Source of the DNA: Amycolatopsis aidingensis
GTDB taxonomy: Bacteria > Actinomycetota > Actinomycetes > Mycobacteriales > Pseudonocardiaceae
Direction of reading: 5' to 3'
DNA: 64,000 nt
NCBI RefSeq assembly: GCF_018885265.1
Contig: NZ_CP076538.1
Coordinates: 3,508,001-3,572,000, forward strand
Shown: in pieces, positions 1 through 7,928 of the stretch
Numbering within the stretch: position 1 is the stretch's first letter
Layout: each line of letters opens with the position of its first letter
Made by a program: the position numbers and the translations under genes
The notes under the pieces: generated by a model
What the model saw: only the letters and a program-made list of their open reading frames with translations
What the model was told of the DNA's origin: nothing
Databases searched by the model: none

Positions 1-50
1 CCAGCCTGGATCCCGATCTCGCCGAGGAACCGGGAGCGAGCCGTGCTTGA
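1..50 (+). CDS. 3' end of an upstream nuo operon gene (partial)
   Basis: The third frame is open from the window edge to a TGA at 48-50 and encodes an acidic tail (about 15 residues, ending EEPGASRA). It overlaps the GTG start of nuoH at 43, the same coupling seen through the rest of the operon. It is probably the end of another complex I subunit gene (C, D or G). The piece is too short to identify. Confidence 0.4.
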   Translation, partial: SLDPDLAEEPGASRA

Positions 51-975
51 GCAGGCACCACTGTGGAGCGTGCTGGTGCTGCCACCGGCCCTCGGCGCGG
101 TGGCGCTGGTCGCCGCGTCTCTCGAGTCGGCACTCGCGGTGGGTGCGGCCGGGCGCCGGGTACGGGCCGCGGAACTGGCCCGGCCGGTACGCGAAGGGCT
201 GCGCCTGTTGCTGCAAGAACGGCATTCGACGTTGCGTGCGGACATCCTGCTGTGGCGTGCAGGCGCCTGCGGGATCGCGGTCGCCGCCCTGCTCGCGGCC
301 GCGGTCGTTCCGGCCGGTGGCCGGGTCGTGGCCGATCTCCCGGTCGGCGTGGTGTGGTTCAACGCCATGGGCGTGCTGCCGTGGATGCTGGTGTGGCTGG
401 TCGGCTGGGGCGGCAACTCGGCCTATTCCCTGGTGGGCGGGTACCGCTTCCTGGCCCAGGCCCTGGCCTATGAACTGCCGTTGATGTTCGCGCTCACCAC
501 GCCCCCGGTCGCCGCCGCCTCCCTGCGGGTCGGCGCCGTGGTGCAGGCCCAGCAGGAACTCTGGTTCGTGGTGTGGATGCCTGCGGCCTTCGCGGTCTAT
601 CTCGTCGGTGTCGCCGGGATGGCCTTCTGGGGACCGCTGTCCACTCCGGTCGGCGCCGATATCGCGGGCGGGGTCCGCAGCGAACTGTCCGGGGCGGACG
701 CGCTGGTGTTGCACGCCGGGCGGTACCTGATGCTGGCGGCGGGCGCGGCCTTCGGTGCCGCCCTGTTCCTCGGCGGCGGGCACGGACCGGTGCTGCCGCC
801 ATGGGCGTGGTCGGGCATCAAGACGGTTGCCGTGGTGGCCCTGCTGGTGTGGCTGGGGCGGCGGTTGCCGCTTGTGCGCCCGGAAAGGTTGCTGACCTGG
901 GGCTGGCTGGGCCTGCTTCCGCTGGCGCTGCTGCAGTTGCTCGTGGTGAGTGTCGTCGTCGTGGTTCGCGGGTAA
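43..975 (+). CDS. nuoH: NADH-quinone oxidoreductase subunit H (divergent)
   Basis: This is a 310-residue polytopic membrane protein read as complex I subunit H, which forms much of the quinone chamber at the membrane-arm heel. The clearest family mark is ALAYELPLMF near residue 140, matching the conserved SYE-(I/L)-PL stretch on the quinone-facing side. About eight hydrophobic segments are visible. It is short for NuoH (usually 320-420) and the N-terminal part is quite unlike canonical H subunits, so this belongs to a divergent secondary complex I. The GTG start at 43 follows GGGAGCGAG and overlaps the upstream stop. NuoJ follows 9 bp after the stop. Confidence 0.8.
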   Translation: MLEQAPLWSVLVLPPALGAVALVAASLESALAVGAAGRRVRAAELARPVREGLRLLLQERHSTLRADILLWRAGACGIAVAALLAAAVVPAGGRVVADLPVGVVWFNAMGVLPWMLVWLVGWGGNSAYSLVGGYRFLAQALAYELPLMFALTTPPVAAASLRVGAVVQAQQELWFVVWMPAAFAVYLVGVAGMAFWGPLSTPVGADIAGGVRSELSGADALVLHAGRYLMLAAGAAFGAALFLGGGHGPVLPPWAWSGIKTVAVVALLVWLGRRLPLVRPERLLTWGWLGLLPLALLQLLVVSVVVVVRG

Positions 976-984
976 GGCGGCGGC

Positions 985-1506
985 ATGTGGGACCTCGTCG
1001 CGTTCTGGACGCTGGCCGTGCTGGCCGTCGCCTCGGCCGCGCTGGTGTTCCGGGTGGACTCCATGGCGCGGGCTACCGTGCTGCTGCTCGCCTCGTTCCT
1101 GTGTGTTGCGGGCGAGATGCTGCTGCTGGACCTGCATTACCTCGGCGCGCTGGTGGTGCTGATGATGACCGCGGAAATGGCCATCATGGCGGTGTTCATG
1201 ATCATGCTGATGATGAACCCGGCCGGGCTGGAACCGATGTCCATGGTGCACAACCGGCGCGGGGCGCTGGTCATCTCGGTCACCGTGTTCCTCGCGCTGG
1301 CCGCAGCCATCCTGCTGGCCCCGCTCCCGGAGCGGGCCCCGTCCCGGCCCGCCGACCCCACGCACCAGCTCGGTACGGCGATCATGGGCGGGAAGATGCT
1401 GGTGATGATGATCATCGGGGCGGGTCTGTTCGCCACCATGATCGCGGCGACCGTGCTCGCCACCGCCCGTGGTAGGTACGGCGCGGCGGGGGAGGTGCGC
1501 CGGTGA
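985..1506 (+). CDS. nuoJ: NADH-quinone oxidoreductase subunit J
   Basis: This 173-residue membrane protein is a proton-translocation linker subunit of complex I. The segment LHYLGALVVLMMTAEMAIMAVF (residues about 52-73), followed by a methionine-rich helix, corresponds to the NuoJ helix 3 region. Four to five membrane helices are visible. The ATG at 985 has AAGGCGG just upstream. The stop overlaps the nuoK GTG (GTGA), indicating translational coupling. In most Nuo operons nuoI lies between H and J; here only 9 bp separate them. Confidence 0.85.
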   Translation: MWDLVAFWTLAVLAVASAALVFRVDSMARATVLLLASFLCVAGEMLLLDLHYLGALVVLMMTAEMAIMAVFMIMLMMNPAGLEPMSMVHNRRGALVISVTVFLALAAAILLAPLPERAPSRPADPTHQLGTAIMGGKMLVMMIIGAGLFATMIAATVLATARGRYGAAGEVRR

Positions 1507-1808
1507 CCCTGCAGGCGGTGTTGCTGCTGGCCGCGGCGCTGTTCGCGGTCGGCCTTTACGGCGCCCTTTCCCAGCAGTCGATCGTCATGCTGATGATGGG
1601 CCTGGAGGTCATGCTGAACGCGGTGCTCGTCGCCGCGGCCGGTATCTGGTACTACGCCTGGCCCGGCGGCGCGGACGGGCAGGTGCTCGTGCTCGTGGCC
1701 ATGGCGCTGATGGCGATCGAGATGGCGATGGGTTTCGGCGCGGCGCTCGCGTTGTTCCGGGCACGGGATGTGGATGTCACCGATGCGGCCGCGGACCTCT
1801 CCGGATGA
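1503..1808 (+). CDS. nuoK: NADH-quinone oxidoreductase subunit K
   Basis: This 101-residue, three-helix protein is the MrpC-like subunit K of the membrane arm. The two buried glutamates expected in NuoK are visible in GLEVMLNA (about residue 36) and in AIEMAMG (about residue 72). The length is typical (about 100). The GTG start overlaps the nuoJ TGA, and the stop overlaps the nuoL ATG (ATGA), so expression is tightly coupled. Confidence 0.93.
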   Translation: MTLQAVLLLAAALFAVGLYGALSQQSIVMLMMGLEVMLNAVLVAAAGIWYYAWPGGADGQVLVLVAMALMAIEMAMGFGAALALFRARDVDVTDAAADLSG

Positions 1809-3610
1809 GCGCGTTGCTGACGCTGCCCGGGCTGCCGCTCGCCGCCGGGGCCGCGCTGCTGTGCGCGGGCCGCCGGGCCGACCGGTGGGCTCCCGCCGGT
1901 GCGCTCGCGGTGGCGGCCGGGGTGCTGGCCCTGGCCGTGGCCGTCGCGCTCACCCGGCCCGGGCTCAGGTTGCCACTGCTGGCGGGCCTGCCTGCCGGTC
2001 TTGCCGTGGACGGGCTGTCCGCGCTGCTGGTGGTGACCGTCGCGGTGGTGACGCTCGCGGTCGTGGTCTACTCGGCCGCCGAGTTCGGCCCCGGCGAAGC
2101 ACGGGGCCGGTTCTTCGGGTTCCTGCTGCTGTTCGCCGGGGCGATGCTGGTCACCGTCACCGCGACCACGCTGGCGCCGTTGCTGATGGCCTGGGAGGTG
2201 ATGGGTGGGACCTCGTACGCCCTGATCGGCTTCTGGTGGCGGGACCGGTGGCGGGTGCGGGCCGGGACGGTCGCGTTCCTCACCACCCGTGCCGGTGACC
2301 TCGGACTGTACCTCGCCGCGGGTGCGGCATTCGCCGCGGCCGGCTCGCTGGAACTGGACCGGCTCGCCACGCTGCCCGCGCCGTGGCTGCACGTGGCGGC
2401 CGCCGGGGTACTGCTGGCGGCGGCGGGTAAGTCGGCGCAACTGCCGTTCTCGTTCTGGCTCTCCGGGGCGATGGCCGGTCCCAGTCCGGTGAGCGCTCTG
2501 CTGCACTCGGCCACCATGGTCGCCGCGGGCGGGTATCTGCTGCTGCGGCTGGCGCCACTGTTGCACGCCAGTGGCTGGGCCGCGGCCACGGCAGCCTGGC
2601 TCGGCGCGCTGACCGCGTTGCTGCTCGGCGCGCTCGCCTGCGTGCAGCGGGAGCTGAAGCAGGTGCTGGCGGCATCGACCTGCGCGCAGATCGGTTTCGT
2701 CGTGCTCGCAGCCGGGGCGGGTTCGGCGTCCGGCGGGGCCGCACACGTGGCCGGGCATGCGGTGGTGAAGTGCCTGCTGTTCCTCGTCGCGGGCGCCTTC
2801 CTCGCCGGGCTCGGCAGCACCGAGCTGGCCGGGCTGCGCGGTGCGGGCCGCCGGTACCCACTGGCAGGGGTGAGCGGCACGGTGGGCGCGCTGACGCTGG
2901 CCGGGGTGCCGCCGCTGACCTTGTGGGTCACCGAGGATCTCGTGCTGGCCGGGGTTTCCACCTGGCTGCACGGGGTAGCGCTGGCGGCCACGGCACTGAG
3001 CGGGGTATACGCAGGGCGGGTGCTGCACACCGTGCTCGCCCGGCCTGCCCGCGCGGACCGGCACCGGGCACCCCTGGGGGTGACGGTGGCCCTGTGCGGG
3101 CTGGCCCTGCCCAGCGCGGCGCTCGGCCTGGCGATGGTCGCCGGAACCGGCCCCGGTTCGCTCCGGCCCGGACCGGCCACCCTGTCCGCGGTGGTCTCGG
3201 TGGCGGGACTGGGCCTCGCCGTGCTCCGGGCCCGGCGCGGCGCGTGGCTGCCTGCACGGGCCGTGCGTGCGGGGCAGCAGTGGCTCGGCCTCGAGGGGTT
3301 CGCGCGCCGCGCGGTGGCCCGGCCGGTGCGCAGGCTCGCCCGGCTGCTGGCCGCGGTCGACGACCGTCTGCTCGCGGTGGTGCGGGGTGCCGGCCGGTCC
3401 GGGCAGGCCGTGGCCCGGGCGGTGGACCGGGGCCCGGAGCAGCTGCTGCGCGGCACGGTCGGGGGAGTGGCCCGCGCGGGCGGCAGGCTCGGCGCGCTCG
3501 CCCGCAGACCGCAGACCGGACTCCTGCACCAGTACTACGCCCAGGTGGTCGTCGTGCTCGCGGTAGTCGTGGCCGCGGTCGGCGCGGCGGCACTGGTTCT
3601 CGCGGGGTGA
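1805..3610 (+). CDS. nuoL: NADH-quinone oxidoreductase subunit L
   Basis: This 601-residue antiporter-like proton-pumping subunit has the signature WEVMGGTSYALIGFWW near residue 130, the discontinuous-helix motif around KSAQLPFSFWL near 210, and HSATMVAAGGYLLLRL after it. The C-terminal third carries the lateral-helix/extra TM section and ends in a hydrophobic segment. The ATG at 1805 overlaps the nuoK stop. An earlier GTG lies inside nuoK and would add non-homologous sequence. A long arginine-rich stretch (about 480-570) before the last helix is typical of actinobacterial L subunits. Confidence 0.95.
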   Translation: MSALLTLPGLPLAAGAALLCAGRRADRWAPAGALAVAAGVLALAVAVALTRPGLRLPLLAGLPAGLAVDGLSALLVVTVAVVTLAVVVYSAAEFGPGEARGRFFGFLLLFAGAMLVTVTATTLAPLLMAWEVMGGTSYALIGFWWRDRWRVRAGTVAFLTTRAGDLGLYLAAGAAFAAAGSLELDRLATLPAPWLHVAAAGVLLAAAGKSAQLPFSFWLSGAMAGPSPVSALLHSATMVAAGGYLLLRLAPLLHASGWAAATAAWLGALTALLLGALACVQRELKQVLAASTCAQIGFVVLAAGAGSASGGAAHVAGHAVVKCLLFLVAGAFLAGLGSTELAGLRGAGRRYPLAGVSGTVGALTLAGVPPLTLWVTEDLVLAGVSTWLHGVALAATALSGVYAGRVLHTVLARPARADRHRAPLGVTVALCGLALPSAALGLAMVAGTGPGSLRPGPATLSAVVSVAGLGLAVLRARRGAWLPARAVRAGQQWLGLEGFARRAVARPVRRLARLLAAVDDRLLAVVRGAGRSGQAVARAVDRGPEQLLRGTVGGVARAGGRLGALARRPQTGLLHQYYAQVVVVLAVVVAAVGAAALVLAG

Positions 3611-3615
3611 GCAGC

Positions 3616-5106
3616 ATGCTGACGATCCTGATCTTCCTGCCGCTCGCGGTGAGCGTGGCGCTGGCCGCGCTGCCCCGCCTGCCGGACCGGGTGGTGCGCT
3701 GGACCTTCGTGGCGGCGACCGGGGTCGAGGTCATGCTGGCCGGAGTGCTGTGGGCCGGATTCACCGGTCCCGGCTACGGCTACCAGGTGCGAGTGCCGTG
3801 GATTCCCTCCATCGGCGTCTCCTACCACGTCGGCGTGGACGGGATCTCGCTGCCGCTGGTGGCGATGACGGCCGTGCTGTTCCTCGCCTGCGCGGTGTAC
3901 TCGCTGCGCCAGACCCGCAGGGTGCGTGGCTTCGTCGCGTTGTTGCTGTTCCTGGAGACGACATCGCTTGGCCTGTTCGCCGCGCTGGACCTGATCCTGT
4001 TCTTCCTGTTCCTCGACCTGTCCATTGTGGGCATGTACTTCGTGATCGCGGGCTGGGGTCACCGGGACAACCGGCGGTCGGCGCTGACCTTCTTCCTGTA
4101 CACCTTTCTCGGGTCGCTGGTGCTGTTGCTCGGTTTCATCGGGTTGTATCTCGCCGCCAGCCCGTCCACATTCGACATCGTGCGGCTGGCAGAGCAGCGC
4201 CCGCTGGCGGGCAGCCCGGTGGAGGGCGGGCTGGTGCTGCTGGCGGTGTGCCTCGGGCTCGCCGTGAAGACCCCGCTGGTGCCGCTGCACAGCTGGCTCC
4301 CGCCCGCGCACACCGACGCCCCTGCCGCGGGTTCGGCGATCCTGGCAGGGGTGCTGCTGAAGATGGGCGCATACGGCTTCGTCCGGATCGCGATGCCCGT
4401 CCTGCCCGAGGCCTGGCGGCAGTACGCGATGGTGTTCGTGCTGCTCGGGGTGACCGGTGCGCTGTACGGGGCCCTGGTGGCACTGGCCCAGCGCGACCTG
4501 AAGCGCATGATCGCCTACACCTCGGTCAACCACATGGGCTACCTCGCGCTCGGCGTGGGCACGGCGGGCATCCTCGCGGGCAACACCGACCAGGCGCGCC
4601 AGCTCGCCGTTGCCGGATCGGTCACCCAGATGGTCAGCCACGGGTTGATCACCGGCGCGCTGTTCCTGCTCGCCGGGGTGTGCTACGACCGGGCGGGCAG
4701 CTACGAAATGGACCGCTACGGCGGGCTCGCCGGGACCGCGCCACGGTTCGCCGCGCTGGTCGCCCTCGGTGCTTTCGCGGCGCTCGGCCTCCCGGGGTTC
4801 TCCGGTTTCATCGCCGAGTTCCAGATCTTCACCGGGAGCCTCGGCGCCGCGCCGGTGCCCACCGCGCTGGCGCTGCTCGGCATCCTGGTCACCGCCGCGC
4901 TGTTCCTGCGCGCGCTGCAGCGGGTCTTCCTCGGGCCGCAGCGGCTGCCCCTGCCGGGCGTCCCGTTCCCCGACGCCCGGCCGAGTGAGGTCGCCGCGAC
5001 GGTGCCGCTGCTCGGGCTCGCGCTGGTGATCGGGGTGCTGCCGCGCTTCCTGCTGGAGCTTGTCGAGCCCGGCGCGCGGGCGGTCGCGGAGCTGGTGGCG
5101 CGATGA
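3616..5106 (+). CDS. nuoM: NADH-quinone oxidoreductase subunit M
   Basis: This 496-residue antiporter-like subunit carries YHVGVDGISLPLV near residue 77, FFLYTFLGSLVLLLGF near 157 and the proton-channel stretch VKTPLVPLHSWLPPAHTDAP near 220, all typical of NuoM. About 14 membrane segments are visible. I chose the ATG at 3616. An in-frame GTG at 3607 overlaps the nuoL stop and would add three residues. The stop overlaps the nuoN ATG. Confidence 0.95.
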   Translation: MLTILIFLPLAVSVALAALPRLPDRVVRWTFVAATGVEVMLAGVLWAGFTGPGYGYQVRVPWIPSIGVSYHVGVDGISLPLVAMTAVLFLACAVYSLRQTRRVRGFVALLLFLETTSLGLFAALDLILFFLFLDLSIVGMYFVIAGWGHRDNRRSALTFFLYTFLGSLVLLLGFIGLYLAASPSTFDIVRLAEQRPLAGSPVEGGLVLLAVCLGLAVKTPLVPLHSWLPPAHTDAPAAGSAILAGVLLKMGAYGFVRIAMPVLPEAWRQYAMVFVLLGVTGALYGALVALAQRDLKRMIAYTSVNHMGYLALGVGTAGILAGNTDQARQLAVAGSVTQMVSHGLITGALFLLAGVCYDRAGSYEMDRYGGLAGTAPRFAALVALGAFAALGLPGFSGFIAEFQIFTGSLGAAPVPTALALLGILVTAALFLRALQRVFLGPQRLPLPGVPFPDARPSEVAATVPLLGLALVIGVLPRFLLELVEPGARAVAELVAR

Positions 5107-6488
5107 CCAGGGACCTGCTCGGGCTGCTGCCGGAACTGTGCCTGCTGGCGGGCGCGGCCTGCGTGCTGCTGGCCGGGTTGTGGCTGCCCCGCGAGCGGCA
5201 GTGGGTCGTGCATGCCCTGGCCACGGTGGCGCTGCTGGGCTCGGCCGGGTTGGCGTTGCGCGCGGCCGGCCAGGGCGCCGGCGCGGCTTTCGACGGCACC
5301 TACACCGTCGACGCGACCCTGCACACCGTCCGGGTGCTCGCCCCGCTGGCCACGGTGCTGGTGCTGGCCCTGTCCAGGGGAGTGGTGCGCGGCCACGCCA
5401 GGGAGACCGAGTACGCCACCCTGCTGCTGCTCGCCACGCTCGGGGCGGTGCTGCTTGCCGGCTCGGGTGACCTGCTGGTGCTGGCCGCCGCGTACCTGCT
5501 GGCGAGCGTCCCGCTGTACGCCCTGGCCGGGTTCGGCAAGGACGCGCCGGGGACCGAGGCGGCGCTCAAGCTCGCGCTCACCGGAGCACTGCTGGGCATC
5601 GTCATGCTGGCAGGGACGACCACGCTGTACGGGCTCGGCGGTGCGACCGAGTACCAGGCCCTGCGCACCGGTCTGGCCGGGGTGCCGCGGACCGCCATGC
5701 TGGCCGCGCTGGTGGCGGTGCTGGCCGGGATGCTGTTCAAGGCCGGGGCGGTACCGGCGCACTTCTGGGTGCCGGACGCCACCGAGGGCAGCGGTACCGG
5801 GGTGGCCGCCTTCCTCACCACGGTGCCGAAGATCGGCGGGCTGGCGGCGGTGTACCGGCTGGTGACCGAGGCGATCCCGGGCGGGGCGGGGACCGGCATA
5901 CTGGTGGCGGTACTGGCCGCGGCGTCGATGACCCTTGGCAACTTCGCCGCCTTCTGGCAGGACAGCGTCCGCAGGCTGCTGGCGTACTCGACCATCAGCC
6001 AGGTCGGTTACCTGCTGATCGCCCCAGCGGCCGCCGGGGCAGCGCTGGCCCGGCCCGCGCTGCTGTTCTACCTCGCCGGGTACGCCGTCACCAACCTTGG
6101 TGCGTTCGCCGTGGTGGCGGCGTACCGGCGGGCCGAGCGCCGTACCGACTACACCGGGCTGTTCCGGCACGATCCGCTGCTGGCGCTGGCGCTGGTGGTA
6201 TGCCTGCTCGGCTTGGTAGGCACGCCACCGACCGCGGTGTTCCTCGGCAAGCTCACGGTGTTCGCCGCGGGCCTGGACGCTGGGCTGGGGTGGCTGGTCG
6301 TGCTCGCCGTGCTGAACACCGTAGCCAGCGTCTTCTACTACCTGCGCTGGATCGGCAAGCTGTTCTCTTCCACCGCGTCCGGTGCGGTCGTGGCCGGCGC
6401 CGATGGCTGGGCCCGCGCTAGTGCGGTACTGCTGGCCGGGCTGACCGTTCTGCTCGGCGTGGGTGGCGGTGTGCTGCTTCGGGTTTGA
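5103..6488 (+). CDS. nuoN: NADH-quinone oxidoreductase subunit N
   Basis: This 461-residue antiporter-like subunit closes the operon. Family marks are LFKAGAVPAHFWVPDATEGS near residue 212 and RRLLAYSTISQVGYLLIAP near 292. It has about 14 hydrophobic helices. The ATG overlaps the nuoM stop (ATGA). No strong terminator follows; instead a possible sigma-B-type -35 box begins inside the last codons (6483), so the stress gene downstream may have its own promoter and also receive read-through. Confidence 0.95.
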   Translation: MTRDLLGLLPELCLLAGAACVLLAGLWLPRERQWVVHALATVALLGSAGLALRAAGQGAGAAFDGTYTVDATLHTVRVLAPLATVLVLALSRGVVRGHARETEYATLLLLATLGAVLLAGSGDLLVLAAAYLLASVPLYALAGFGKDAPGTEAALKLALTGALLGIVMLAGTTTLYGLGGATEYQALRTGLAGVPRTAMLAALVAVLAGMLFKAGAVPAHFWVPDATEGSGTGVAAFLTTVPKIGGLAAVYRLVTEAIPGGAGTGILVAVLAAASMTLGNFAAFWQDSVRRLLAYSTISQVGYLLIAPAAAGAALARPALLFYLAGYAVTNLGAFAVVAAYRRAERRTDYTGLFRHDPLLALALVVCLLGLVGTPPTAVFLGKLTVFAAGLDAGLGWLVVLAVLNTVASVFYYLRWIGKLFSSTASGAVVAGADGWARASAVLLAGLTVLLGVGGGVLLRV

Positions 6489-6507
6489 GCCGGGGGAGAG
6501 GTGGTAA
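6483..6507 (+). promoter_or_regulatory. Putative sigma-B/F-type promoter of the STAS gene
   Basis: GTTT at 6483-6486, a 15-nt spacer, then TGGTAA at 6502-6507. This matches the actinobacterial sigma-B/F pattern GTTT-N14-16-GGGTA with one mismatch. The start codon lies about 75 nt downstream with its own AGAGGA ribosome site, so unlike its neighbours this transcript would have a leader. Confidence 0.4.
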
Positions 6508-6582
6508 CCGGGATCGTGGTCCGAGAACGCCGATGAGCGAGGGCGACACAGACCGTATCCCCTCGATGAGAGGAATGGCCGT

Positions 6583-6957
6583 ATGCGCGGCACCGTGACC
6601 GCTCGTGACAACCTGCGGATCCGCGGCGACCGGCTGGACGCGATATCGGTGGTGCGTGTCGACGGCGAGGTCGACCTTGGCAACGCCAACCTGCTGGACG
6701 ACCCGCTGGACGCGGCGCTGGATGACGGGCCCGCCGGGGTGATCATCGACCTGTCGAACGTACGGTTCTTCGGCTCGTCCGGGCTGTCCCGGCTGGTGGC
6801 GGTGGCGCGGAGATCGGAGCATGTCGGCGTGCCGCTGGCCGTGGTGTCCAACGAGCGGCAGGTGCTGCGGCCGATCAGGGCCGTGGGGCTGGCCGACTAC
6901 CTGCGGGTGCGTACCTCGGTCCGGCAGGCCGTGCGCGAGCTGGGGGTCGTGCGGTAG
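6583..6957 (+). CDS. STAS-domain anti-sigma factor antagonist-like protein
   Basis: This 124-residue protein is a single STAS domain, the fold of SpoIIAA/RsbV anti-anti-sigma factors that release a stress sigma factor when unphosphorylated. The segment IIDLSNVRFFGSSGLSRL (about 54-71) is the family core; Ser65/Ser66 sit where the phospho-acceptor serine lies. The start has AGAGGA 8 nt upstream; another ATG at 6575 is out of frame. It is the first gene of a group preceded by sigma-B-like boxes, fitting a role in the partner-switching system. No anti-sigma kinase or sigma gene is adjacent, so its partner is unknown. Confidence 0.82.
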   Translation: MRGTVTARDNLRIRGDRLDAISVVRVDGEVDLGNANLLDDPLDAALDDGPAGVIIDLSNVRFFGSSGLSRLVAVARRSEHVGVPLAVVSNERQVLRPIRAVGLADYLRVRTSVRQAVRELGVVR

Positions 6958-6971
6958 CGCCCGTTCATCCG

Positions 6972-6996
6972 GTTTCGGCTCGCGCCGCCGAGGTAC
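6972..6996 (+). promoter_or_regulatory. Putative sigma-B/F-type promoter of the phosphoesterase gene
   Basis: GTTT (6972-6975), 15-nt spacer, AGGTAC (6991-6996). The ATG at 7006 begins 9 nt after the -10 element and has no ribosome binding site, so the predicted transcript is leaderless. The spacing and context match three other starts in this region. Confidence 0.5.
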
Positions 6997-7005
6997 TCGA
7001 CCGGT

Positions 7006-7575
7006 ATGGCCAGGAAGGAACGGTTACGGGAGTACCATCGCAAGCGCGACCTCCGGCGCTCCGGTGAGCCGGCAGGCGGGCGGCGCCGGGACGGCGCGCC
7101 CGCGTTCGTCGTCCAGCGGCACGAGGCGTCCACCTCTCATTTCGACCTCCGGCTCGAGATCGACGGCGTGCTGGTGTCCTGGTCGGTGCCCAAGGGCCCG
7201 GCCACCGATCCCGCGCAACGGCGGCTGGCCGTGCGCACCGAGGACCATCCACTGGACTATCTGGAGTTCGAGGGCCGGATCCGGGAAGGGGAGTACGGCG
7301 GCGGAACCGTCGTCGTCTGGGATGTCGGCTCCTTCGACAACCTCACCGAGGAACCCGCCGAGCGGGCGCTGGAACGCGGCCACCTGCGGGTCCGCCTGCA
7401 CGGCCACAGGCTCTGCGGGGCGTACTCGCTGGTGCGCACCAGGATGGGTGCCGACCGCGGCCAGGAACAGTGGCTGCTGGTGAAGAAGAACGACGAGGGC
7501 GCCGACCGCCGCCGCGAACCGGCGCGTACCCAGCCGGAGTCGGTGCTGACCGGCCGGAGGAACGACGAACTATAG
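7006..7575 (+). CDS. Stand-alone LigD-type DNA 3'-phosphoesterase domain protein
   Basis: This 189-residue protein consists of the 3'-phosphoesterase domain normally found at the N-terminus of the NHEJ ligase LigD, which trims 3'-phosphates and ribonucleotides at DNA ends. Active-site residues are all visible: His39, His45, Asp47, Arg49 (RHEASTSHFDLRLE) and His81 (EDHP). They keep exactly the spacing of His42/His48/Asp50/Arg52/His84 of Pseudomonas LigD. The N-terminus is basic; a basic tail follows the domain. No ligase, polymerase or Ku is adjacent. With the sigma-B-like promoter this suggests stress-induced end repair. The ATG at 7006 appears leaderless. Confidence 0.88.
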   Translation: MARKERLREYHRKRDLRRSGEPAGGRRRDGAPAFVVQRHEASTSHFDLRLEIDGVLVSWSVPKGPATDPAQRRLAVRTEDHPLDYLEFEGRIREGEYGGGTVVVWDVGSFDNLTEEPAERALERGHLRVRLHGHRLCGAYSLVRTRMGADRGQEQWLLVKKNDEGADRRREPARTQPESVLTGRRNDEL

Positions 7576-7645
7576 CGAAACCGGCGGCGGGACCATATCC
7601 ACGAAAGTCTACTGTGGACAGTTTGGAATCTTCGCGCGGGTGGTT

Positions 7646-7671
7646 GTTTCGATCGTGCTGGCGCAGGGAAT
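7646..7671 (+). promoter_or_regulatory. Putative sigma-B/F-type promoter of the small membrane peptide gene
   Basis: GTTT (7646-7649), 16-nt spacer, GGGAAT (7666-7671). The GTG at 7681 lies 9 nt downstream of the -10 box, again consistent with a leaderless transcript. The box is slightly weaker than its neighbours (A in place of T at position 4 of GGGTAT). Confidence 0.4.
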
Positions 7672-7680
7672 GCCGGTATC

Positions 7681-7833
7681 GTGCGGAACGAGAGGGTGTC
7701 CCGACCGCGGAGAGCGTTCTACTACGTCACCGCGCTACTGTTGCTGTTCCCGGCCGTCTTCGGAGCGGATGAGCCGGTTTCCCTGCTGGTCCTGCGGACC
7801 GGCCTGCGGTTTCTGCTGCGCTGGTTCGGCTAG
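7681..7833 (+). CDS. Small membrane peptide of unknown function (50 aa)
   Basis: This short GTG-start frame encodes a basic N-terminus (RNERVSRPRRAFYY), a hydrophobic stretch VTALLLLFPAVFGA, then LVLRTGLRFLLRWFG and a TAG at 7831-7833. The amphipathic and membrane-like character, the arginine-rich head and the position exactly downstream of a sigma-B-like box make it more likely real than chance. I recognise no family. The overlapping longer frame starting at 7640 is cysteine- and serine-rich in the way of out-of-frame GC-rich sequence and is rejected. Confidence 0.45.
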   Translation: MRNERVSRPRRAFYYVTALLLLFPAVFGADEPVSLLVLRTGLRFLLRWFG

Positions 7834-7894
7834 GCGCCGTCTCAGCAGGCGTTGACCGAGGTGATACGCGCCTTCCTTAAACACGGCCCAGCGG

Positions 7895-7919
7895 GTTTAT
7901 CCGCTCCGTGGCCGGGTAG
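7895..7919 (+). promoter_or_regulatory. Putative sigma-B/F-type promoter of the DUF1360 gene
   Basis: GTTT (7895-7898), 15-nt spacer, GGGTAG (7914-7919): the best match of the series. The ATG at 7929 is 9 nt downstream, predicting a leaderless mRNA. It probably drives the run of genes from 7929 to 16381, whose gaps are all under 60 bp. Confidence 0.55.
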
Positions 7920-7928
7920 CCCTCGGAC

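Noticed and set aside
1652..3529. A 625-codon minus-strand frame opposite nuoK-nuoL
   Set aside because: Gln/Arg/Gly-rich composition with no domain, a shadow of the strongly coding plus strand.
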